From: Candidatus Poseidoniales archaeon
GTDB taxonomy: Archaea > Thermoplasmatota > Poseidoniia > Poseidoniales > Poseidoniaceae
Direction: 5' to 3'
NCBI GenBank assembly: GCA_003602635.1
Contig: QQSJ01000061.1
Location: forward strand, 1 to 45,917
DNA length: 45,917 nt
Part shown: positions 36,994 to 44,920 of the stretch, piece after piece
How the letters are laid out: every line of letters begins with the position of its first letter
How positions within the stretch are numbered: the stretch's first letter is position 1
Translations under genes and position numbers: made by a program
Notes under the pieces: generated by a model
Databases searched by the model: none
The model's input: only the letters and a program-made list of their open reading frames with translations
Told to the model about the DNA's origin: nothing

Positions 36994-38205
36994 TCAGAGC
37001 AAGAGCACGTCGATGGTTTCGCCCGCTTCGCCTGAAGCCCCGGGTGGGAGCAGGGTCAGCGCATCGGCGCTGGCCAAGCTTTCGAGGTTGCCTGAGCCTT
37101 GATGGCGAGGTTGTCGAGCGACCATTTCGCCGTCCTCAAGGGTCACCGTCACGCGTCTCAGTGTCAAGCAATCCTTCGTGCTCTTGACCGGGTCGAGAAG
37201 GCGTGCGCGAACGGTGGTCTCACGAGGGCCTTGTGCACCGGTCCACGCCCGAATGGCATCGGCCACGAGCAAACGGAACACAACGTGACTGCTGACAGGA
37301 TTCCCGGGGAGGCCGAAGAGAGGTGTGCCCTTCCACAAACCGAAGAGCGGGGGCGAGCCGGGTCGAATCTTGACCCGCCAGTACCGGAGGTCGCCTTCCT
37401 CTTCCATCAGACGACGAACAAGATCCCACTCGCCCATGGAAACGCCGCCGGAAGTGACGATCATGTCGGAGGCGTTCGCGGCGGCATCGAGGGCTGCACG
37501 CAGCCCGTCCAACGTGTCCTCAACCGCGGGATGATGGTGCGCTTCGTGTCCCATGCCGCGCACCAAACCCACCAACCCATGCGAATTCGATTCGTACACC
37601 TCGCCGTGGCGCAAGGGTTCGCCCGCGGGTCTTAGCTCATCGCCGGTGGGAATGATCGCCACGTTGAGCCGCTGGACGACCGGCACCTCTGGATGACCCA
37701 TGGTGGCGCACAAACCGACCTTGGCGGGCGTCAGGTGGGCGCCGGCCACCAGTCCCACGGCGCCCTTGCGGAGGTTTTCGCCTTGCTTTCGCACGAATCC
37801 CGTTCGTGCCGCTGCGGTGAGCGTCACGTTCCCATCGCCGACCTCGCAACGTTCGATGGGGAGAATGGCGTCGGCGCCCGGGGGCATTGGTGCGCCAGTC
37901 ATGATCCGCACCGCGTGGCCGGGTTGAAGCGGGGGCAGATCGTCGTGAGCGGCCGCCGCCACCGTGCTCTGAATGGGAAGTGTGGTGGGAACGGTTGGAA
38001 CGTCCGCTTCTCGCATGGCAAAGCCGTCCATGGCCGAATTGTCGAACGGGGGGTCGTCCACGCGCGATTGAAGGGATTCGGCAAGAACCCGGCCGTGTGC
38101 TTCGCTGAGTGGAACGTTCACCGTGGCGGGGCCGGGGAGCGCCTTGAGGGCGTTCGCTGCAATCCTGCGGGCCTCATCCACCTCGATGAAGTACGGGACG
38201 TCCAT
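36994..38205 (-). CDS. moeA: Molybdopterin molybdenumtransferase
   Basis: VDDPPFDNSAMDGFAM, IMTGAPMPPGADAILPIE, RQGENLRKG-like, IPTGDEL, TSGGVSMGEWDLV, LPGNPVSS. Confidence 0.95.
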   Translation of the reverse strand: MDVPYFIEVDEARRIAANALKALPGPATVNVPLSEAHGRVLAESLQSRVDDPPFDNSAMDGFAMREADVPTVPTTLPIQSTVAAAAHDDLPPLQPGHAVRIMTGAPMPPGADAILPIERCEVGDGNVTLTAAARTGFVRKQGENLRKGAVGLVAGAHLTPAKVGLCATMGHPEVPVVQRLNVAIIPTGDELRPAGEPLRHGEVYESNSHGLVGLVRGMGHEAHHHPAVEDTLDGLRAALDAAANASDMIVTSGGVSMGEWDLVRRLMEEEGDLRYWRVKIRPGSPPLFGLWKGTPLFGLPGNPVSSHVVFRLLVADAIRAWTGAQGPRETTVRARLLDPVKSTKDCLTLRRVTVTLEDGEMVARQPRHQGSGNLESLASADALTLLPPGASGEAGETIDVLLL

Positions 38206-38258
38206 GCCTCAAGGGAGACTCGGCCGCGCTTGAGGATGGTGGTGCGTCCGCCGTCATC

Positions 38259-39599
38259 ATGATGGCGGGGGTGGTGCAGGGGGCCTTGGGGGCAGCCATG
38301 GCATCCATTGTGGCGACGACGCTGCTCACGAGCGGTTCTGCGACCTTGCTCGCATCGCTCATCGGCATCCCCCTCGGGGCGCGCTGCGCCCGGCGTGGTG
38401 GTTTGAACGGTTTGCGGGTGGTGGTGCGCACCTTGTACGGCCTGCCGCCCGTCGTGGTCGGGGTCCTGGTCTACCTCATGCTGTCCAACCAAGGACCGCT
38501 CGCCTCGCTGGATCTGCTCTTCACCGTTCCAGCGATGGTGTTGGCGCAGACGTTGTTGGTGTTGCCCCTCGTGTGGGGTGGGACGTGGTCAGCGTTTGAC
38601 GCGATCACACGCGATCACCGCGAGGCCCTCGATTTGCTTGGCCTCGACGCACGGCGAAGGCTTCGCATCGAAGTAGGTCTGGTCTGGCGCGGGGTGTTGA
38701 ACGGAGTCGCATTGGGCTTCGGACGAGCCATTGCTGAGGTCGGTTCTGTCCTCATGGTCGGCGGCAACATCGCGGGACAAACGCGGGTGCTGACGACCAG
38801 CATTGTGCTGGAAACCAGCCGCGGCGACCTTGGTGCGGCGGTGGCTCAAGGTGGCCTGCTCTTGTTGTTGGCGCTGGCGGCGATGTTCCTTGTCGAAGGT
38901 GCGCTGAAGGTTCGCCCAAAACGCCGTTCACCGCTTTCACATCATGAGGAGGGCCTCGAGGCTGTATCAACGGCGTACGACGAACATCGGTGGCCGCGCA
39001 TCGGCGTCGTTCGTGACGGGACCACCGTGCTCGACGTGGAGGACGTTGTCGTTCGCGGAGGCGAGGTGGTGGTGATCATGGGCGCTTCGGGCGCGGGAAA
39101 ATCAACGCTGTTGCGCGCCGTCGCAGGTCTGCTTCCCGACGTTGACGGCGTTCCTGTGCCCCGAGGCCAGGGGGGAGTTGGTCGTGTGGCTCAACACCCT
39201 GTGATGCTCACCGCCCATGCCACGGCCGAGGTAGAATTGGTTCAATCTGGCCGCACCGGTTTGCTGGCTGCGCTCGAATTGGAAGGCGTGGCCACCCGGC
39301 CCGCAGCGGTCTTGTCTGGGGGGGAGCGGCAACGGGTCAGCCTTGCACGTGCGTTGGCGCTCAAGCCCTCGGTGCTTGTCTTGGATGAATTCACCTCGGG
39401 GCTGGACTTGGCGACGACCTTGGCGGTGGAAGCCGTGGTGCGGCGAGCTGCGGACGCAGGCGCCGCCGTGGTGTTGGCCACGCATGACCTTGCTCAAGCC
39501 CGGCGAATGGGTGACCGTCGTATGCTGCTCGCGGCAGGCCGGACCGTCGAAGAGGGCAGTGCAACGGCGGCCCTGATGCTTGGAGAGCCTCAGGGCTGA
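38259..39599 (+). CDS. Tungstate/molybdate-type ABC transporter, permease and ATPase fused (TupB-TupC-like)
   Basis: N-terminal permease with AIAEVGSVLMVGGNIAGQTRVLTTSIVLETSRGD (TupB-like EAA region) followed by Walker A IMGASGAGKSTLLRAVAGL, LSGGERQRVSLARALALKPSVLVLDE. Confidence 0.88.
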   Translation: MMAGVVQGALGAAMASIVATTLLTSGSATLLASLIGIPLGARCARRGGLNGLRVVVRTLYGLPPVVVGVLVYLMLSNQGPLASLDLLFTVPAMVLAQTLLVLPLVWGGTWSAFDAITRDHREALDLLGLDARRRLRIEVGLVWRGVLNGVALGFGRAIAEVGSVLMVGGNIAGQTRVLTTSIVLETSRGDLGAAVAQGGLLLLLALAAMFLVEGALKVRPKRRSPLSHHEEGLEAVSTAYDEHRWPRIGVVRDGTTVLDVEDVVVRGGEVVVIMGASGAGKSTLLRAVAGLLPDVDGVPVPRGQGGVGRVAQHPVMLTAHATAEVELVQSGRTGLLAALELEGVATRPAAVLSGGERQRVSLARALALKPSVLVLDEFTSGLDLATTLAVEAVVRRAADAGAAVVLATHDLAQARRMGDRRMLLAAGRTVEEGSATAALMLGEPQG

Positions 39600-40396
39600 C
39601 CTGGCGTGAACATCGGCTCACCGGACACGGTGTGTGCTTCGATCAACGCCGTGGCGTCGTCCAGAAGGAAGGATCGGAGCGCTTCGGCCGCGGCCCCGTG
39701 TGGCCCCTCGAGCGGGATGATGCTGTACGGATTCAGGAGGACGGTGTCGTTGTACCGTTGCAGCTCAAGGTCGACCGTGTCCGAACGAAACAAGGCCGTT
39801 CCGAGGTCGCTGAGGGTCACGCACCGCTTTTCATCGGCCATCGTGATGGCCGCCCCCATTCCTTGGCCGATGGAAAGGTACCAGTCGCCGTCGGGGTGGA
39901 CGCCGGAACGGTCCTCAACGACCTCGCCGCGGCCCGCATCGGCCCATGCCTGCCAGAGCGTTTGCTCCTTCATGTGCGTCCCGGACGCGTCGCCACGGGA
40001 CACGAAGCAGCGTTCGTCTTCGACCACGGCGTCCAGCACGTCAAACAGGCTGCCGTTCATTGGTTCGGGCGTCAGGAGCACGAAGGTGTTCCACGCGAAC
40101 ACCGTTCGAGTCGTGCCGTGACCTTCCTCGAGGAAGTCGGCTTCGGCCTCGGGTGCATGGACGATGAGCACGTCGGCGTCGCCGCTTCGCCCAAGGTTGA
40201 GGGCGGCGCCGGTTCCGACGGCGACCACGTCAACCTCGTGCCCTGTGGCGTTGGTAAACGCCGGGAGGAGCACGTCCAGCAAGCCTGAGTCTCGCATTGA
40301 CGTGGTGGTCGCGAGGATCATCCGGTCGTCGTCGGGCGTGACGCAGCCTGGTGAGGCCATGAGCAAACAGAGCAACACGGCGAGCAGGGCTCGCAT
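39590..40396 (-). CDS. TupA-like tungstate-binding lipoprotein
   Basis: Lipobox ASPGC; ILATTTSMRDSGLLDVLLPAFTNATGHEVDVVAVGTGAALNLGRSGDADVLIVHAPEAEADFLEEGHG. Confidence 0.9.
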   Translation of the reverse strand: MRALLAVLLCLLMASPGCVTPDDDRMILATTTSMRDSGLLDVLLPAFTNATGHEVDVVAVGTGAALNLGRSGDADVLIVHAPEAEADFLEEGHGTTRTVFAWNTFVLLTPEPMNGSLFDVLDAVVEDERCFVSRGDASGTHMKEQTLWQAWADAGRGEVVEDRSGVHPDGDWYLSIGQGMGAAITMADEKRCVTLSDLGTALFRSDTVDLELQRYNDTVLLNPYSIIPLEGPHGAAAEALRSFLLDDATALIEAHTVSGEPMFTPGQP

Positions 40397-40405
40397 GGCG
40401 GGCCC

Positions 40406-40696
40406 TCAGCTGAAATCCATCGTGTGGCCGCACGACTCGTAATCGCACGTGATGGTGTAGCGCGTTTTCCTTGGCTTTCGCGCCTTCATCATGATCCCGC
40501 ACATTTCACACTGCACGGTGATGAATTCGGGCTCGGCCTCCTTGGGGGCGTCGCCAAGGGTCCGACCGACGTCGGTGGACCAGCCGAGGCTGTCCTTGTA
40601 GGAATCCGCGGTGACGTCCATCTTCTTCTGCTTGAGCGTCAAACGCATCTTGCGTCGTCGTCGCCCTTTCTTCTTCGCAGGAGGCTTGGCTGCCAT
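40406..40696 (-). CDS. Small basic zinc-binding protein of unknown function
   Basis: MAAKPPAKKKGRRRRKMRLTLKQKK...VQCEMCGIMMKARKPRKTRYTITCDYESCGHTMDFS. Confidence 0.7.
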   Translation of the reverse strand: MAAKPPAKKKGRRRRKMRLTLKQKKMDVTADSYKDSLGWSTDVGRTLGDAPKEAEPEFITVQCEMCGIMMKARKPRKTRYTITCDYESCGHTMDFS

Positions 40697-40783
40697 GGTG
40701 GTTTACCCTCGTGCGGTTGACTTCAATGATTCGCACACCGGAGCCTGCGTCGCATTCATGAGCAGGGGGGGCAAGGGGGGGTC

Positions 40784-41851
40784 ATGCGCCGCGCGCTTCC
40801 GATGGGGGTGCTCCTCATGCTGTTGCTGGCGCCTGCAGCGTCTGCGTGCGAAACGGAGGTTGCGCGCCTCATCGACGGGGAAGCCCCGTCGCCTGAAGGC
40901 CTCAGTCCAGCGAAGGATGCGGCCATTCGCGAAGCCACCACCATCGCAGAGTTTGGTCAAGAGACCGCCCGATGGATGCTGTGGCGCGTGTTGATGGGCG
41001 AGGAATTCACCGAAGCGGAAATCGCTGAAGAGATCGATCGCGCCATGATTCGAAACGGTTCGAACCCCATTTGGCCAAGCTTCGAAACCATCGTGGCCAG
41101 CGGTCCAAACGGCGCCATTCCACACGGTGATCCAGAACACCATGGCGCCGGTCCGCGCATTGTGCAACCGGGCGATGTGGTGGTGGTCGATCTTGGAGCG
41201 CGGGTCCAGGATTGGGTCAGCGACGTGACGCGTTCCTACGTCGTTGGAGGCACAGACAACGAGACCATCATCAAAGCCTACATGGCCGTGTATGACGCTC
41301 AGAACCTGACCTTTCCCTTGATTGAATCTGGAACGCCGGCATGGGTGTTGGACGACGTGGCGCGGACGCACATCGAAGAGCAAGGGTTTGGTGAATACTT
41401 CATTCACAGCCTCGGGCATGGTTTCGGCGTCTGTGTGCACGAGCCGCCGTTGCTTTCCAGTGGGTTCGACGAACCGTTGTTTGGTTTGAATTTCAACAAC
41501 GAACCCTTGTCCCCGATCGACGCCATCACCATCGAGCCTGGCATCTACATCGAAGACTGGTTTGGCATCAGAATCGAGGACGATTACCTCGTGGATGTGG
41601 ACGGTCATGAGCCGCTGACCGAAGACTTGCCGCGCGATCTCGAGTGGTTCATGATCATGGAAGACGACTATCCGGCCTTGCCTCAACACAAAGCGGGCAT
41701 GGACCAAGATGAGGGTGGCGACGGTGTGCTCGAGGCCGTCCCGTTGCCCTTTGGCATCGTGGAAACGTTGGCGATCGCTTGCGTTGTGGCCGTGTTGGTT
41801 CCACGCCGCGCAGAACCGGAACTGGAAGACGACGTTAACGGGACCCGTTGA
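40784..41851 (+). CDS. Secreted, membrane-anchored M24 (aminopeptidase P-like) metallopeptidase
   Basis: Signal MRRALPMGVLLMLLLAPAASA; VVVDLGARVQDWVSDVTRSYV, HSLGHGFGVCVHEPP, TIEPGIY, RIEDD (metal ligands D,D,H,E,E); C-terminal TM. Confidence 0.88.
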   Translation: MRRALPMGVLLMLLLAPAASACETEVARLIDGEAPSPEGLSPAKDAAIREATTIAEFGQETARWMLWRVLMGEEFTEAEIAEEIDRAMIRNGSNPIWPSFETIVASGPNGAIPHGDPEHHGAGPRIVQPGDVVVVDLGARVQDWVSDVTRSYVVGGTDNETIIKAYMAVYDAQNLTFPLIESGTPAWVLDDVARTHIEEQGFGEYFIHSLGHGFGVCVHEPPLLSSGFDEPLFGLNFNNEPLSPIDAITIEPGIYIEDWFGIRIEDDYLVDVDGHEPLTEDLPRDLEWFMIMEDDYPALPQHKAGMDQDEGGDGVLEAVPLPFGIVETLAIACVVAVLVPRRAEPELEDDVNGTR

Positions 41852-42080
41852 CGAAGACCAGGTTCACAATGGACTGGAACACGAGGAACCAAAGCACACC
41901 AACGACGGTGATGTACCCTAAAGACGGGTCTTCGCCTCCTAGGGCATAGGAATAGACGATGATGGCGGCGGCGAGGCCGACCACAAAGAACACCCGGTAC
42001 GCGACCGTTGCGAGGATGCTCCCTCGGGTGGAAAGCTCCTTCCAGCCGTTGAAACCGAACCATTTCTGGACGAAGCCCAT
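41835..42080 (-). CDS. Small hypothetical membrane protein
   Basis: MGFVQKWFGFNGWKELSTRGSILATVAYRVFFVVGLAAAIIVYSYALGGEDPSLGYITVVGVLWFLVFQSIVNLVFVNGSR; two TM. Confidence 0.7.
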   Translation of the reverse strand: MGFVQKWFGFNGWKELSTRGSILATVAYRVFFVVGLAAAIIVYSYALGGEDPSLGYITVVGVLWFLVFQSIVNLVFVNGSR

Positions 42081-42232
42081 GATGGGTTGACGGTCTTTGC
42101 CTACTTGATGGCGCCCCCCACAAGACGTTCGGAACCCGGGATTACGCGAGCGTTGCATCGCCCTCGGCCATCGAGAATGGCCATCTTGCTCCGAGAACAA
42201 CGTTTGAATCCGTATCGTACGTGGTACCAAGC

Positions 42233-43243
42233 ATGGGTGAGCGCCCCACGCCGTTTGCCCCACACCTGCTGGGATTGATCAATCCGGGATTGGTCGTTGC
42301 AGGCAACCTTGTCGGCGGGCCAGCGGCCGCCATGGGGGCGGTATGGATGTTGGGCGTTGGTCCAATCTTGGATCGCGTGCTCGGTTCTCGTCCTCGCACG
42401 CAAGGACGGCCGACCTCTGGTCGGCCGTTTCGTTCGTTGCTCTACGTCCACACGGCACTGCACGTATGCGCCATTGTCGCCTTGGTGCGGCTCGCGTTCC
42501 TCGGCGAAGCCCCCCAGTGGATTGTGGCGGCGGCCGTGTCCACCGGCATTTGTTCGGGCGTGAGTGGGGTCATCGTTGCGCATGAACTCGGTCACACGCG
42601 GCCCAAATCCATCTCAGCACGCTTGGCCCGACTGAACATGCTGCTGGTGCTGTACGGGCATTTCACCGAAGAGCACAACGTGACCCATCACAAGCATGTC
42701 GCGACCGGGGCCGACCCTGCGTCGGCCGAACAGGGCGAGTCGGTGTGGGGCTTTGTCGCCAGAACCGTTCCAAGACAGCTCCGGGACGCGTACGCGCTGC
42801 ACGCCAAACGTGGGGCGCACGGCTGGCGAAACCGGGTGGTCCGAATCCTGCTGCTTGAGGTCGCGGTCGTCGTTGCCTTGGCGGTCGTGAGCGTCCCTGC
42901 GGGCCTGGCCTTCATCGGTCAAGCAGCGGTAGCGGTCTTCCTTCTGGAATACATCAACTACGTGCAGCATTACGGCCTTCGGCGAGCAGAGGGAGAACGG
43001 CAGAACAAGATGCACAGTTGGCAATCTGAACGGCGGTGGTCGTGTTGGACCCTGTTCAACCTCAGCCTGCATCCAGCCCACCACCTGAAAGCAAGCGAGG
43101 GATGGTGGGATTTGCAGCCCTACGATGGGGCTCCAAACATGATCAGCGGCTACTACGGCTGCTTTTGGCCGGCGTTGGTCTCGCCGTTGTGGAAACGGTG
43201 GATGAAGGCGGAGTTGGCGACGCATGGGCGGCCCAGCGCTTGA
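42233..43243 (+). CDS. AlkB-like integral-membrane non-heme di-iron monooxygenase / desaturase superfamily
   Basis: His motifs HELGHTRP, EEHNVTHHKHVATGADPASA, NYVQHYGL, LHPAHHLKA, matching the alkane 1-monooxygenase layout. Confidence 0.82.
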   Translation: MGERPTPFAPHLLGLINPGLVVAGNLVGGPAAAMGAVWMLGVGPILDRVLGSRPRTQGRPTSGRPFRSLLYVHTALHVCAIVALVRLAFLGEAPQWIVAAAVSTGICSGVSGVIVAHELGHTRPKSISARLARLNMLLVLYGHFTEEHNVTHHKHVATGADPASAEQGESVWGFVARTVPRQLRDAYALHAKRGAHGWRNRVVRILLLEVAVVVALAVVSVPAGLAFIGQAAVAVFLLEYINYVQHYGLRRAEGERQNKMHSWQSERRWSCWTLFNLSLHPAHHLKASEGWWDLQPYDGAPNMISGYYGCFWPALVSPLWKRWMKAELATHGRPSA

Positions 43244-43315
43244 CCCGTCCAACTTCGTGGTTCACTCCGAACGTTTGGAGATGCGGATAAGTACTGCATC
43301 GGTCAAATCAAACCA

Positions 43316-44920
43316 ATGTCGGAATCCGGTGTCGAATTCCTTGACGAAATCGGCCTCGTGCTCAACGTGTTCGTGCTGCTCTTCGTCATCCTCTTTCACG
43401 TGGTTCCTTTTCAGACCAGGCAACACATTCTGGCTTGGACCGAGGCAAAGGTGCGATCCTTTCGTGGAAAGATCGGGGCCAGATCTGGTGAAGATGTTGC
43501 TTTGGACGAGCCGAAAAAGCGGCAGAAGAAGCCGGCTCCCATGTCGTGGGAACGGCGCGTCGGTGCATGGTTGATCATCTGGCTGCTCGCCTATTTCATC
43601 CACCTTCAGATGAGCCTCTACGAGTCGATGGCGTGGCTCAGGTACGATTGGGACGGTTCGGCCGTTTCCAGCGCCATCTTTCGAATGGAAAGCATCGCTT
43701 CGTGGTTCAATTTCATGATCATCTGCACGCTGCTGATGCTGCTTATTCCCATCCCCATCCTCCGCCGGATCTGGATGATTCCGTTGTTTGCCGTGTTGGC
43801 CATCGTGACGCGGATGGTCGATTCGTGGGGGATTGAAAACGGATGGAACCTCAACCTCGCCATCCTGTTCGTCTTGATGGTCGCCATGACGAACATCATC
43901 ATGTCGTTGCGCACGATGTTCTTCCTCCCTGAGCGTTCAGACAGGTCCCCAGAAGCGTTGGCGCTGCGACGAAGTGGGTACTTCGCCTTGGGGGCGACGG
44001 TCATTTTGAGCGATTTCATGGTCTTCCTTGTCCCGGGATTCTTGAGCGGGGAGTCGTCCACCTGGTGGTATGGGAATTTCATGAATTGGACGGTGGTCTT
44101 TCACGGCCATGGAGGCTTGTTGACCACGCATGTGCTCACGAGCGTCATCATGGGAACCTTCTCCCTGTTCATGCTTGGGTTGGCCGTTGGCGGAATCTAC
44201 CATTTGGTGAGGGTGGTGCAAAAGAAGCGGGACTTTGGCGTCGTTGGAATTTTTTCCGTGTATTACCTCTTCATGTGGGCCCTGATTCTCATCCGTTTCA
44301 CGGCGAACGTGACCGATTTCGCGCCCTTCTTGAACATGTCCGGGCGGCCGATGGAAGCGGGCGTGTATTGGGACGGAGCCTATGTGGTCACGGAGGAACA
44401 GGTCTCGCGCGCCGTGCTCATCGACGCCTTAACGCGGGGGTTCACCGAACATCTCGTTTACCCGATCATCGCCTTGTTGCACGCGGTCAAATTTGGTCTG
44501 ATTCGCATTGAGACGGATTTGGAAAAGAAAGCGTTGCGGGGATTGGCCCTCGTGTTGCTTCTGGCCATGGCGGCGGTGTTCACCGAAGTGCTCCAAGAAG
44601 TGTTGAGCATGTTGGACCTGTACAACAACGACATCATCTTCGCCATCATCTGCGGCGCGGTCTTGGCCACGGGTTGGGAACGTCTGCTCATCGAGGCCAT
44701 GATGCCTGAGAAAGAGACGTTGACCATCACGTGGAAATTCCCAGGCAACGAGACGGTGTTGGTGTGGACGGTCAACCTGATCGTCGGTGGAGCCTTCCTC
44801 TTGCAGGTCGTGATCGGGATCTTCAGCCCCATGTCATGGGGTGCCGTGATGGGGGTGTTCGCCGCCAGCGTGGCGGTGATTGCGTTGGCCCGTGAACTGC
44901 CAAGGAGGGTGTTTTCATGA
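43316..44920 (+). CDS. Polytopic membrane protein of unknown function
   Basis: Many TM segments; no motif recognised; stop overlaps the next ATG. Confidence 0.85.
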   Translation: MSESGVEFLDEIGLVLNVFVLLFVILFHVVPFQTRQHILAWTEAKVRSFRGKIGARSGEDVALDEPKKRQKKPAPMSWERRVGAWLIIWLLAYFIHLQMSLYESMAWLRYDWDGSAVSSAIFRMESIASWFNFMIICTLLMLLIPIPILRRIWMIPLFAVLAIVTRMVDSWGIENGWNLNLAILFVLMVAMTNIIMSLRTMFFLPERSDRSPEALALRRSGYFALGATVILSDFMVFLVPGFLSGESSTWWYGNFMNWTVVFHGHGGLLTTHVLTSVIMGTFSLFMLGLAVGGIYHLVRVVQKKRDFGVVGIFSVYYLFMWALILIRFTANVTDFAPFLNMSGRPMEAGVYWDGAYVVTEEQVSRAVLIDALTRGFTEHLVYPIIALLHAVKFGLIRIETDLEKKALRGLALVLLLAMAAVFTEVLQEVLSMLDLYNNDIIFAIICGAVLATGWERLLIEAMMPEKETLTITWKFPGNETVLVWTVNLIVGGAFLLQVVIGIFSPMSWGAVMGVFAASVAVIALARELPRRVFS

